DNA from: Reticulitermes speratus
Taxonomy: Eukaryota > Arthropoda > Insecta > Blattodea > Rhinotermitidae
Direction: 5' to 3'
Length of the DNA: 64,000 nt
Assembly: GCA_021186555.1 (NCBI GenBank)
Contig: JAJKFL010000010.1
Span: 4,369,085 to 4,433,084, forward strand
In this document: positions 1 to 9,370 of the stretch, in pieces
How positions within the stretch are numbered: the first letter of the stretch is position 1
Layout: each line of letters begins with the position of its first letter
The notes under the pieces: generated by a model
Seen by the model: only the letters and a program-made list of their open reading frames with translations
What the model was told of the DNA's origin: nothing
Database searches by the model: none
Made by a program: the position numbers and the translations under genes

Positions 1-152
1 ACGCCACGCCACGGACGCTTTCTCCCCGGGAATGACCCGGTACCCATTATACAGGGGGCTGGGTAGGCCCCAGAGCCGGTATGGACGGGTGCTAAAGATC
101 TCGCCTCCACCGGGATTCGATTCTCGGACCGTCCAGCTCGTAGCGAGTCGTC
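1..152 (-). repeat. SINE-A (tRNA-derived), cut by window edge
   Basis: The sequence matches the other SINE-A copies in this window. It shares the CCCGGGAATGACCCGGTACC block, the GGCTGGGTAGGCCCCAGAGC block and, near 110-150, the reverse complement of a tRNA-like head (B box GAATCGAATCCC, then AGCGACTCGCTACGAGC). Orientation is minus. The 3' part lies beyond the left edge and the head is decayed after 150. It is not a functional tRNA. Confidence 0.8.
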
Positions 153-704
153 ACGATTTTGGATACGAAACGGAAGTGGCTATCACTGACCTACGGCGTC
201 TGTCAACATGCGTTGTTTTGCATACGTCATTGGACTGAATGTTCATCAGAGTTGTCACAGAATTCTTCATTTGGGACCACTTCTGAGCCAGTTCAATCCA
301 GACCGTACATTCACATCCAGTTTCGAATTATCCTACACTCTGAGTAACGAGGACTAGACCGCTTATTTGGAATATACAGGACGTACTGTTTTAAGTGTTC
401 CGTTTCTTTCCTGTGTTTCTTCAGCTCAATGTCGGGGCATTATTTCAGGTCATGAAGTTCTTCTAAATCCTTACTTACTTATATTCCTACTCTCACTTTG
501 TGATTAACCTCCGGACACATTTGATTATATATATAACATACTTCGTTTAGGATTTTCTTTAAAAAAACGTGCTGTATTAGCGGACAAGGAATTAACAATT
601 AATTTCGCTCTTTGAAAATTCCCTTCGATAGATGCCATTTTAAAGCTATTTGAATCCTACCTACACCATCTAATCCTGTTCTTCTAACATTCGTTTCCAT
701 ATAA
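153..704. other. Unassigned AT-rich DNA
   Basis: No repeat shared with the rest of the window, no splice-bounded open frame and no RNA gene was recognised here. Short open frames are present but have no protein-like character. Confidence 0.4.
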
Positions 705-1022
705 TTACAATGAAACCCGTCTATGTTGGCCACCTTTTGTTTTTTTCAAAGCCGCCCAACAAACACAGATGGCCAACTTGCGGAACACATTTGACACTAT
801 GAAAACTGAACTGGTCACTATCACGGATGTAAGTGTACAGTTTAGGGTGTAGAGACAAAGTGGTCGCGTTGGAAAGTATGTACATAACCTTGTCAATGAA
901 TAGGGGCTTAAATAATAAGTTGCCTGTAGAAAATTCCAATGTATTTTCCATAATCAACTCACAACACTCAGTCCAACAAAATGCAATATTTTGTTTCCAG
1001 ACATTTTATATTACAATATCAC
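705..1022. repeat. Left arm of inverted repeat enclosing the 74-bp array
   Basis: Bases 955-1022, reverse complemented, match 2636-2705 closely: GTGATATTGT, TGTCTGG, then GCATTTTGTTGGACTGAG and TGTGAGTTG. The outer part also shares blocks with 2860-2945, such as GGCCAACATAG and GGCCAAGTT/GGCCAACTTG. This fits a foldback-type element whose centre has been filled by the tandem array. Confidence 0.6.
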
Positions 1023-1035
1023 GTTGAACACTGCA

Positions 1036-1067
1036 ACATGTTTCGATCCTTATAGGATCATCATCAG
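1036..1067 (-). ncRNA. Hammerhead-like core motif (copy A)
   Basis: On the minus strand CTGATGA is followed by one T, a 5-bp hairpin (GATCC / GGATC, loop TATAA), then GAAAC and ATGT. CUGANGA, stem II and GAAA are the conserved order of a hammerhead ribozyme core. One extra U separates the core from stem II and no convincing stem I is visible. It is therefore either a decayed motif or only a look-alike. Confidence 0.3.
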
Positions 1068-1184
1068 GAATCACATTAAAGTAACACTTCACAAAACGGA
1101 ACTAGTAGTCCATGTACACAATAAAAGATGTAAAATTTTAACCAGTTAAAATGTAGGAGTTTGTTGTGTAATGGATCCTGTGCA

Positions 1185-2661
1185 CAGTGTTTTGGAGACT
1201 GCCTACGTAAGTAAGGAAGGATGAGACCGTGCGGTGATATTGTGATATAAACTGTATACAGTGTTTTGGAGACTGCCTACGTAAGTAAGGAAGGATGAGA
1301 CCGTGTGGTGATATTGTGATATAAACTGTATACAGTGTTTTGGAGACTGCCTACGTAAGTAAGGAAGGATGAGACCGTGCGGTGATATTGTGATATAAAC
1401 TGTATACAGTGTTTTGGAGACTGCCTACATAAGTAAGGAAGGATGAGACCGTGCGGTGATATTGTGATATAAACTGTATACAGTGTTTTGGAGACTGCCT
1501 ACGTAAGTAAGGAAGGATGAGACCGTGCGGTGATATTGTGATATAAACTGTATACAGTGTTTTGGAGACTGCCTACATAAGTAAGGAAGGATGAGACCGT
1601 GCGGTGATATTGTGATATAAACTGTATACAGTGTTTTGGAGACTGCCTACGTAAGTAAGGAAGGATGAGACCGTGCGGTGATATTGTGATATAAACTGTA
1701 TACAGTGTTTTGGAGACTGCCTACGTAAGTAAGGAAGGATGAGACCGTGCGGTGATATTGTGATATAAACTGTATACAGTGTTTTGGAGACTGCCTACGT
1801 AAGTAAGGAAGGATGAGACCGTGCGGTGATATTGTGATATAAACTGTATACAGTGTTTTGGAGACTGCCTACGTAAGTAAGGAAGGATGAGACCGTGCGG
1901 TGATATTGTGATATAAACTGTATACAGTGTTTTGGAGACTGCCTACGTAAGTAAGGAAGGATGAGACCGTGCGGTGATATTGTGATATAAACTGTATACA
2001 GTGTTTTGGAGACTGCCTACGTAAGTAAGGAAGGATGAGACCGTGCGGTGATATTGTGATATAAACTGTATACAGTGTTTTGGAGACTGCCTACGTAAGT
2101 AAGGAAGGATGAGACCGTGCGGTGATATTGTGATATAAACTGTATACAGTGTTTTGGAGACTGCCTACGTAAGTAAGGAAGGATGAGACCGTGCGGTGAT
2201 ATTGTGATATAAACTGTATACAGTGTTTTGGAGACTGCCTACGTAAGTAAGGAAGGATGAGACCGTGTGGTGATATTGTGATATAAACTGTATACAGTGT
2301 TTTGGAGACTGCCTACGTAAGTAAGGAAGGATGAGACCGTGCGGTGATATTGTGATATAAACTGTATACAGTGTTTTGGAGACTGCCTACGTAAGTAAGG
2401 AAGGATGAGACCGTGCGGTGATATTGTGATATAAATTGTATACAGTGTTTTGGAGACTGCCTACGTAAGTAAGGAAGGATGAGACCGTGCGGTGATATTG
2501 TGATATAAACTGTATACAGTGTTTTGGAGACTGCCTACGTAAGTAAGGAAGGATGAGACCGTGCGGTGATATTGTGATATAAACTGTATACAGTGTTTTG
2601 GAGACTGCCTACGTAAGTAAGGAAGGATGAGACCGTGCGGTGATATTGTGATATAAACTGT
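1185..2661. repeat. 74-bp tandem array, about 20 copies
   Basis: A unit beginning CAGTGTTTTGGAGACTGCC repeats every 74 bases from 1185 to the last copy at 2591. Copies differ by only one or two substitutions (CTACGTAAG vs CTACATAAG; CCGTGCGG vs CCGTGTGG), so amplification is recent or homogenised. The array lies between two inverted arms (705-1022 and 2636-3060), and the end of the unit (GTGATATTGTGATATAAACTG) is itself the inner end of the right arm. Open frames crossing it are artefacts of the repeat. Confidence 0.95.
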
Positions 2662-3062
2662 CTGGGAACAATACAGTGCATTTTGTTGGACTGAGTGTTG
2701 TGAGTTGGTTGTCGACATGGCACGGAATGAACAGTATAAAATTTATTTTCCATACTTTTGGAGAAAAGATGGAGTTTGGATGGACAACAGGTATTTGTGC
2801 TAATGAATGTGGGTTTCGGTCCATGTACAGTTCTGTACAAAAACTATAATTACAAATCTTTACATCGGCCAACATAGCGTTGTTGAACTCAAGCACAAAG
2901 CATCGCACGGAATGTGAAACTGTGGCCAAGGTTCATGATACACAGGTGGCCAAGTTATGGAGTAATGACCATGTATAATATCACAGATGTTTTGCCGGTT
3001 CCGTAAAAGTGTGACCGGTTTAGATAGTTGGCCGACTACACAAGTCTCACTACATCCCTTCA
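2636..3062. repeat. Right arm of inverted repeat enclosing the 74-bp array
   Basis: This is the inverted partner of 705-1022. The inner 70 bases are well conserved and the rest is only patchily similar. The arm holds no recognisable transposase. Confidence 0.55.
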
Positions 3063-3371
3063 AGTTACCTGCTCAATTCTGCTAGGCATAAACTTTATAT
3101 CCATTTAACTATGTTCTTTACATAATACATGTTTCGCCCACAAAACAATACGGCGTCAAAGAATAGTAACGTTCTAACGTGGTATACTTTCACATCGTGC
3201 GCTAGAGTTGTACCCGACAAAATGTTTTTATACCGCCATGTTACCCGAATAATTAATTTGGCTGGATTTTACGTTTACGAGTTTAAAATGGTTCATTTTC
3301 ATACCACGCCATAATTTTTTACTCTTTAGACCATAAACTTAATATTATTTATTCCGTACATTTTATTTTCT
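3063..3371. other. Unassigned DNA
   Basis: Nothing recognised. A 61-residue open frame at 3129-3314 has no supporting features. Confidence 0.4.
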
Positions 3372-3513
3372 ATGTTTATTGTCCGACGAATATACACTTT
3401 TATTTACTATTGATTTGTGAAACACAGTGCTACATCACTATTTAAAAAACACCAACTGGATGCAGTTTTTATTTTAAAAAACTGTATAGTTCTTTAAAAC
3501 ACTTTTTAAAAAA

Positions 3514-3568
3514 AAAATACCCGACATATGTTTCGGCTCCTCACTGAGCCATCTTCAGGGGCTTATTT
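3514..3568 (-). ncRNA. Hammerhead-like motif (copy B), best-formed of its class
   Basis: Minus strand order: AATAAGCCC, CTGAAGA, T, hairpin GGCTC-AGTGAG-GAGCC, GAAAC, ATATGTC, GGGTATT. The outer CCC/GGG and AATA/TATT pair as stem I with an AG bulge. The GTC before GGG sits where a type I hammerhead cleaves. Stem III would be a loopless CATATG palindrome, which could pair only between two RNA copies. Short stem III is known in hammerheads of Penelope-like elements and retrozymes. The extra U after the core is a concern. Confidence 0.4.
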
Positions 3569-3587
3569 CACTAAAACTGCATATATA

Positions 3588-3665
3588 CAGGATATACACA
3601 AAAGAATGGTGCGGTTTCTATACTAAATACATAATAAACCGCACCATTCTTTTGTGTATACCCTG
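3588..3665. mobile_element. 78-bp MITE (TIR CAGGATATACACAAAAGAAT)
   Basis: It has near-perfect terminal inverted repeats of about 30 bp and flanking TA dinucleotides (3586-3587, 3666-3667), as in Tc1/mariner elements. The same TIR occurs at 13983-14385, where transposase coding sequence remains, and at 43282-43358. Confidence 0.85.
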
Positions 3666-3946
3666 TACAAACGTCTATTCATTGGTTCACTATTTTAAGC
3701 ACAATTTTATCACCTTCACTGTCATTGATGTGTACAGTCACTTTGTATCTGTGTTGAACCGTTAAACTAATATTTTCGTAGATGTTATTGTACGGATGCA
3801 TGGTACTGTATCATCTTATTCCGTGGGGTGTATTCTTATGGTGTGTGCTGTACCTGGTTGTGTGTGAGTCTGATACTGTTTTAGTGTTTTTTAAATAGTG
3901 ATTGTGATAAGATGCACGGTGTTTTTAGAATAATAAAACAGTGCTA

Positions 3947-3979
3947 CATGTTTCGAAACTTATCCTGGTTCATCTTCAG
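3947..3979 (-). ncRNA. Hammerhead-like motif (copy C)
   Basis: Minus strand: CTGAAGAT, stem GAACC/GTTTC with loop AGGATAA, then GAAACATGT. It lies in the left arm of the inverted repeat and mirrors copy D in the right arm. Stem I is not evident. Confidence 0.3.
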
Positions 3980-4140
3980 GGACCTCAGTATTTTAAATTA
4001 CATTCACCACCCAATAGTCAACCTACCAACTGCAATACACAGGGTATCATAACAGCAAAGGTTATTCAACTTTTAACATTTTAACCTGTGTATAACGTGA
4101 TTTGTAACATCGTAACAAACAGCAGCTATATTTGATTTCA

Positions 4141-4290
4141 GGCTTCCGCCGCGATATTGATGAAATCTGTGGTCTTCTGGGTAATTACACGGCGTCGTGT
4201 GGTATTTATGTACCGTTGTCCCGAAACGTCGGTACATAATTACCACACGACGCCGTGTAATTACCCAGAAGACCACAGATTTCAGCTGCT
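4141..4290. repeat. Foldback element, GTCTTCTGGG family (copy 1)
   Basis: Arms 4163-4214 and 4231-4282 are inverted copies of 52 bases with one mismatch, around a 16-base centre that includes CCCGAAACGTC. The outer sequence CTTCCGCCGCGAT and the arm core TCTTCTGGG are shared with copies near 9.2, 20.7, 45.2 and 60.4 kb. The left half of the hammerhead-like core (TTGAAGATG) is missing in this copy. Confidence 0.8.
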
Positions 4291-4390
4291 ATATTTATTC
4301 ACTTGTTATTATTTTAACCAATGTAGAAATTCATACAAACAAAGTGATGAGTTAGTTTTTAACATTTTAACCAGTGTATAATTGTAACAT

Positions 4391-4811
4391 GTCGACCTCG
4401 GTGGACTAGTGGTTAGCGTGCTCGCCACTGGACCCAAGGTTCGCGGGTTCGATCCCGACCGAGGTCGATGGATTTTTAAGGATGATAAAAATCCGGAGCA
4501 CCACTTCCTTCGGAGGGGAAGTAAAGCCGTCGGTCCCATGTCGTAGATTTACGGCATGTAAAAGAACCTTACGGGCATGAATAAAAATGTTGCGTAAGCC
4601 AAATTGCCTCCATTTCTCATCCAAGTCTCCTGACTGCCTGCCAGATGGCTCTGGCGTGCACATCAGGATCGATAGAACACTAAGCGCGGCTAGCTGGCCG
4701 GTCACCAGCTGCCATGAATGCGCATGACTTAGTAACCTCGACAAGAGGAAGCAAGAGGAGGCCCAGGCCCATACAGGGCTGTTGAGCCAAGAATTATTAT
4801 TATTATTATTA
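4391..4811 (+). mobile_element. SINE-B, full-length, with 14-bp TSD
   Basis: The 5' head is tRNA-like, with an A box around GGACTAGTGGTTAGCG and B box GGTTCGATCCC. A tRNA-unrelated body follows and the element ends in (ATT)n. The target-site duplication TATAATTGTAACAT lies at 4377-4390 and 4812-4825 with no mismatch, marking the exact ends and a recent insertion. The 3' body (AGGCCCAGGCCCATAC.GGGCTGT.GAGCCA) is shared with SINE-C, suggesting both use the same LINE partner. Confidence 0.95.
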
Positions 4812-4864
4812 TATAATTGTAACATTGATGTAAAAAGTCAGTGTAATTTAAAATACTGAGATCC

Positions 4865-4898
4865 CTGAAGATGAACCGGGATAAGATTCGAAACATGT
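4865..4898 (+). ncRNA. Hammerhead-like motif (copy D)
   Basis: CTGAAGAT, then stem GAACC/GATTC (one mismatch), then GAAACATGT. It is the inverted partner of copy C at the right end of the large inverted-repeat element. Stem I is not evident. Confidence 0.3.
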
Positions 4899-4956
4899 GT
4901 TTCACAAATTAATATTGAAAAAAAATGTAAATTCGTCGGATAATAAACATATATTG

Positions 4957-5517
4957 AGACTATCTTCGTCTGCTATGATGAAATGCTGCTTTGGAGGTTA
5001 GATTTTGTCAAACGCTGAAGTTGTTTATTGTACAGTTTCTTTTGTCGGAATATTTTCAGCGGGATGGACACCAATTTCAGTTTAGACTCTGTCTTTAAAT
5101 GCTGTAAATCAAAATATGGTGAAAAGCTCATATCACAGTAAGTGGAACCCGACTTAGCATTTTTGTGAATTTGACGTGTCCATTTGGTGTTGTGGGTGTA
5201 GCGGTACAGAGCCTTTTAAATACCTACCGAATTCTGTGAAAGACGACCCTCCCTTAACATTTCTGACTTTTGTTCCTTCAGCGCTGTATTCCTTACAGTC
5301 TCGTATACAGTTAGGAGCTTAACCATATTTTACTGTCCACCTCAAACAAACTGACAAATTTATTTTGAAACTGGTCTGAAGTAACCTTGCAACATAACGC
5401 TATTGTGTGTCCCCCGCCCTCTGTGTCTTAGTTTTTCTATTGTGCTTTCACTTTGAGCTTGGCAACAGTGAAAGCCCCATGCAGTCCCTCATATTTAGAA
5501 TACAAAATTTTCTACTG
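4957..5517. other. Unassigned DNA
   Basis: No shared repeat and no exon-like open frame recognised. Confidence 0.4.
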
Positions 5518-5518
5518 A

Positions 5519-5872
5519 CTCCATGAAGCAGAGTCCTTCCTCAGAAGCTAACAGGTCGTCAGCTAGTCAAGAAATTCCCCGCGTTTTATGGAACCCGAAG
5601 GTTCATTACCGCATTCACAAGAGCCCGCCACCTGTCCCTATCCTGAGCCATATGAATCCAGTCAATGACCTCCCATTCCACTTCTTGAAGAGCCATTTTA
5701 ATATTATCATCCCACCTAAGCCTGGGTGTTCCAAGTGGCCTCCTTCTCTCAGGTCTCACCACCAAAATCCTGTATGCACATCTCTCCTTCCCCATACGTG
5801 CTACGTGCCCCGCCCACCTCATTCTTCTTGATTTAATCACCTGAATAATATTTGGTGATGAGTACAGATCAT
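5519..5872 (-). pseudogene. LINE-1 3' end, reverse transcriptase C-terminal fragment
   Basis: The minus strand reads [20 protein letters not shown], then AGHVARMG, a basic [17 protein letters not shown] block and [18 protein letters not shown] before a stop, followed by the family's 3' tail. The [11 protein letters not shown] motif is typical of the extreme C-terminus of non-LTR retrotransposon ORF2 (RTE-like clades). The catalytic RT domain is absent, so this is a dead 5'-truncated copy. The same tail occurs ten times in the window. Confidence 0.85.
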
Positions 5873-6103
5873 TACTCGTTTCATTAGAGGACACAACCAA
5901 GTGCTGCCAACATAAAGAATATATCTCTCCCCCATTCAGAATGTACATTTACCCATTAACACTCTGAATTTTAAAACAATTCTATTTCAAAATATCTTTA
6001 TCATCGAACTGAAGTTTCCACTTCCAATAAGCACTCTAATCTTGAAATTGTAAATGTAATGTAATTAGTGTTGTGTATACCAGCTTTGAAATGACCGATT
6101 GTA

Positions 6104-6375
6104 AAAGGTAAAGTTCTCCCTATAACAGGCCATGAAGGCCCAGAGGGGGAGTAGAGGTATAGCTCTACTCATTCTTGACCCCGGCGCTAGTTGGGGGTGG
6201 GTGGTCAGCACCACGCCCCGGCCGCTTTACCCCGGGAAAGACCCGGTACCCATTGTATAGGAGGCTGGGTAGGCCCCAGGGCCGGTCTGGACGTATGTGA
6301 AAAATCTCGCCCCCACCGGGATTCGATCCCGGACCGTCCAGCCCGTAGCGAGTCGCTGCACCGACTGAGCTATCC
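6104..6375 (-). mobile_element. SINE-A, complete, with 14-bp TSD
   Basis: The minus strand begins with a tRNA-like head: GGATAGCTCAGTCGGTGCAG (A box) and GGTCCGGGATCGAATCCC (B box). The body follows and includes GGCCTACCCAGCCTCC and CGGCGCCGGGG-like blocks. AATGACCGATTGTA flanks it at 6090-6103 and 6376-6389 without mismatch. This copy defines the family's borders. Confidence 0.93.
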
Positions 6376-6389
6376 AATGACCGATTGTA

Positions 6390-6768
6390 GCATTTTTAAA
6401 TACAAAGTAAGAAATGATCGTTACATAAATTTATGTAGCCTCTCCGGTTCCTTGTGGAAGCAGCACGGACTGCAAGCGTATTCGTCCGCTCCTGTCCAAA
6501 CACCAACTTTAATGGAATCCTTTTGAGTGTGGATTTGGAGATAAGGAATGAATACGCACACGACCTTTGCACTATGAATTTCGTGCAGAATATCAAAGAA
6601 GACAGAAGAATGTCCTGACGTCTGAATTTTAATTCGTGTTAGCTGCTGAATTCTGAGACGCTTAATTAAATTCCATTTGTGCACTGGACTCTGGTTCCGG
6701 CTCCTACTGCTTATACACTGCTTATGCGAGGGCAAAACGAGGCAGGCAATGTACGTATAAAGCAACAC
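6390..6768. other. Unassigned DNA
   Basis: No repeat or exon-like feature recognised. The minus-strand 148-residue open frame across 6421-6867 has no recognisable motif and runs into the next MITE. Confidence 0.4.
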
Positions 6769-7257
6769 TGAGGCGCGTTCGCGTAACCATTGTTGCCATG
6801 AAGCAATAAGTATTATATATTCTGAGTGTGTGTCTGTAGCCTTAGTTATCCAGCATGCAAAGCGCATGCGCCGTATTATATTGTCATCTGTGGCCTATCT
6901 GGCTCCACCATATTTTTCCACATTATCTCATAAACGGCACGATTTTCGGGAAAAAGTTATTGAACATAAAATGTGTGTTTTGGTTTTCTGTACAACTTTT
7001 TTCTGAAACGTTTCTCATTCTAAGAAGAATTCAGCGAGATATTGACATAAATGTTCACAGGTCTTCATGTAAAGTACCCGTTATTCTTGTCAGATTTTAA
7101 TGATACTTGAATTTTTTCGACAGATTTTCGAAAAATACTCAAATATCAAATTTCATGAAACTCCATCAATTGTTCCATGCGGGCGGTGGACGGACAGACA
7201 GAGAGACAGACAGACATGAAAGTAAGTCACTCTTCGCGATTTTGTGAATGCGCCTAA
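6769..7257 (+). mobile_element. MITE-G, about 490 bp (ends TGAGGCGCGTTCGCG)
   Basis: It starts TGAGGCGCGTTCGCG and ends in the inverse (GAATGCGCCTAA). Shared internal blocks include GCATGCGCCGTATTA, TATCTCATAAACGGCACGAT and a CGGACAGACAGA tract near the right end. Five longer copies lie in the window (also 12.0, 22.3, 32.0 and 44.9 kb) plus a short fragment. There is no transposase. The family could instead be a divergent SINE-like repeat, but the terminal inverted repeat favours a MITE. Confidence 0.75.
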
Positions 7258-7473
7258 GAATTATGAAAAATCCATGACCTATTTTGGCACTCAAACTACG
7301 CTTCTTTTAATTTCTAAACCTGCCATTCGTACTTATGTTGCGACATTGTTCTTAATTCATATTGGTAAGGTGCCTGGTTCGAACCTTATTCGAGTCATTG
7401 GCTATTCTGTATGTCCACCAAGGAAGTTCCGGTAAACTTCCGTGATTAAGCCAGTACCTCTTCCTCCCATCGC
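7258..7473. other. Unassigned DNA
   Basis: Short stretch with a 63-residue open frame of no recognisable character. Confidence 0.3.
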
Positions 7474-7700
7474 CGGGGTAGCTCAGTCAGGGATACGTGC
7501 AGGACGTTTGAGCAATCTGTCGATATCCCACAGTGACAAGAGCAAAGTACAGACCGGCTTTGAGACTCGCCCTGTCTGTTACTAAATGGGTAACATGTAT
7601 TTTACTCAGAGTTAAAACGGCCGGAGCGTCAGCTTGACTACTCCCATGTGGTGCCGAGGTGAGAATGACTGGAGATATACCTTCTGTCCCTCATACACCT
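7474..7700 (+). repeat. SINE-A-like tRNA-derived repeat, divergent
   Basis: GGGGTAGCTCAGTCAGGGAT matches an A-box-bearing tRNA head. A decayed SINE-A-like body follows (CAGACCGGCTTTGAGACTCG, GCCGAGGTGAGAATGA). It is too divergent to fix its ends. Confidence 0.6.
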
Positions 7701-7941
7701 GCTTGACGTAACGCTTAATTAAAGCACAAGCCAACCTTACACATGTTTGTAGCACTTAACTCCAAATTCTCTTCAATTCATTGTCAGGAATCATTCCATC
7801 GTATGATATCGTATTGTCTGACCTAACTGCGTGATAAATAACACACAACAATGTAAAAGTCTCTGTTTATATAGCCTATTGCCATTGTAAACTATAAACA
7901 CTTCTAAATTAAGACTTAAAAGTATAGTAAACGTAACGTTC

Positions 7942-8119
7942 ACCCTATAACAGGCCATGAAGGCCCAGAGGAGGAGTTGAGGTATAGCTCTAACTCTTTC
8001 TTTAACCTCGGCGCTAGATTGTGGTGGGCGGTCAACGCCACGTCCCGGCCGCTTTACCCCCGGGAATGACCCGGTACCCATTTACAGGGGGATGGGTAGG
8101 CCCCAGAGCCGGTCTGGAC
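7942..8119 (-). repeat. SINE-A fragment (3' two-thirds)
   Basis: It matches 6110-6290 including ACAGGCCATGAAGGCCCAGA and GACCCGGTACCCATTTACAG. The tRNA-like head is missing, with a break at 8119 after GGTCTGGAC. Confidence 0.85.
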
Positions 8120-8202
8120 TAAATTAAGTCTTGTTACTTTAAACGGTATTTGTAGATAAGTAAGCACGGATATTAATATATATTAATATATATTAATAAA
8201 TA

Positions 8203-8421
8203 GAAATGTTTCGTAAGCAAAATTCAAAGAGGTTATTTCTCACCCAAGTCTCCTGTCTGCCTGCCAGATGGCTTTGGCGGTCACATCAGGATCGATAGAA
8301 CAGCAGCGCGGCCAGTTGGCCAGTCACCAACTGCTACGAATGCGCACGACCCAGTAACCTCGGAAAGAGGAGGCCTGAGCCCATATAGGGCTGTTGAGCC
8401 ATGGTTATTATATTATATATA
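8203..8421 (+). mobile_element. SINE-B, 5'-truncated, with TSD
   Basis: It begins inside the SINE-B body (GAAATGTTTCGTAAGC) and ends CATATAGGGCTGTTGAGCCA plus an AT-rich tail. TATATTAATAAATA flanks it at 8189-8202 and 8422-8435. The truncation with intact TSD is typical of target-primed reverse transcription that stopped early. Confidence 0.88.
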
Positions 8422-8544
8422 TATATTAATAAATATAGCTTTTCTTGTTGGCATTGTCACGGAAAAAAGAATATGTAAGTACAGACGTATACGGCATGAA
8501 ATAAACATAGGCTATCAGTTACATTAATATCAGCTCTATTTTAT

Positions 8545-8990
8545 TGGCTTGGGGGTGTTCGAGCATAGGGTGCTGTGCAAGATATTTGGTCCTAAGAGGG
8601 ACGGGGTAACAGGGGAGTGCAGAAAACTACATAACGAGGAACTTTATGATCTGTACTCATCACCAAATATTATTTGGGCGATCAAATCAAGACGAAACAG
8701 ATGGGAGAGGCATGTGGCACGTATGGGATAGAGAAAAGGTGCATACAGGGTTTTGGTGGGGAGACCTGAGGGAAAGAAACCACTTGGAAGACGTAGGCAG
8801 AGATGGGAGGATAATATTAAAATGGATTTTCAGAAAGGGGCATGGTCTAGCTTAGGATAGGGACATGTGGCAGGCGTTTGTGAATGCGGTAATGAACCTT
8901 AGGTTTCCATAAGATGCGAAGAATTTATTGAGTAGCCGAGGAACTGTCAGCTTATCAGGAAGGACTGTGCCTTATGGAGTTAGTTACTGT
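8545..8990 (+). pseudogene. LINE-1 3' end fragment
   Basis: Frames carry [39 protein letters not shown] and RHVARMG, then the reading frame breaks. The 3' tail (CGGTAATGAACCTTAGG through GGAGTTAGTTA) follows. This is the same family as 5519-5872, with frameshifts and a stop after HVARMG. It is dead. Confidence 0.85.
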
Positions 8991-9054
8991 TATTTAATCA
9001 GCCAAGCTAGATTGAAGTCGCCAAGGTTGATATCAAATGACAGTCTTGGTTGAC

Positions 9055-9370
9055 AACGACGCGAGATTTTAGGCTTTCTGCGCAGTTTGTTGAGTTCTTC
9101 GCTCTTCTGGGATGTTACGCGTCTTACCCCTTAAAGAATTGACCGATAGGTTGTCCCGAAATGCGTGATTTGAGGCTTCCGTCACGGTGTAAATGAGGTC
9201 GTCGCTCTTCTGGGATGTTACTCGGCATTGATTGGTGGTTAGTTGCCGATTCTTGAAGATGGGGCCCATTGGCTATTCCGAAACGTCGGTAACTAAATAC
9301 CAATCAACGCACGTAACGTCCCAGAAGAGCGAAGATCTAATTTGCACCGCGGTGATATCACGCAGTGTGT
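9055..9370. repeat. Foldback element, TCTTCTGGG family (copy 2)
   Basis: Left arm about 9200-9245 and right arm about 9284-9340 are inverted copies (CTCTTCTGGGATGTTAC and ATTGATTGGT...GGTTAGTTG paired with their complements). Outer blocks GCTTCCGTCACGGTG and GCACCGCGGTGATATC extend it. Bases 9055-9165 hold a second, partly rearranged arm (TTCTTCGCTCTTCTGGGATG), suggesting a nested or duplicated copy. Confidence 0.75.
9230..9308 (+). ncRNA. Hammerhead-like centre of foldback copy 2 (motif E)
   Basis: Order: GGTTAGTTGCCGATTC, TTGAAGA, T, GGGGCC...GGCTATTCC, GAAAC, GTC, GGTAACTAAATACC. The outer arms pair as a long stem I and GTC precedes the 3' strand where cleavage would fall. The first core base is U rather than the conserved C (UUGAAGA for CUGANGA), which would be expected to impair catalysis. 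Confidence 0.35.

Larger units (their letters stand above)
3434..3904. repeat. Nested inverted-terminal-repeat element
   Basis: The 5' end ATCACTATTTAAAAAACACC is repeated in reverse complement near 3883-3903. The element contains hammerhead-like copy B and a 78-bp MITE. No coding capacity is seen. It interrupts the left arm of the larger inverted repeat. Confidence 0.5.
3372..4956. repeat. Large inverted-repeat element with nested insertions
   Basis: The left arm is split into 3372-3435 and about 3940-4005. The right arm is 4835-4956 in reverse complement. Shared blocks include GTCCGACGAAT, TTTGTGAAACAC, ACATGTTTCGAA and CAGTATTTTAAATTACA. A nested element (about 3434-3904) interrupts the left arm, and the 11-mer CAGTGCTACAT occurs at both edges (3425-3435, 3940-3950). 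A palindromic foldback (4141-4290) and a complete SINE-B (4391-4811) occupy the interior. Confidence 0.65.

Noticed and set aside
4391..4470. Genuine tRNA gene
   Set aside because: A and B boxes are present but no full cloverleaf with paired acceptor stem is visible, and the sequence continues as a SINE body with TSDs. The same holds for the heads of SINE-A, C, D and E.
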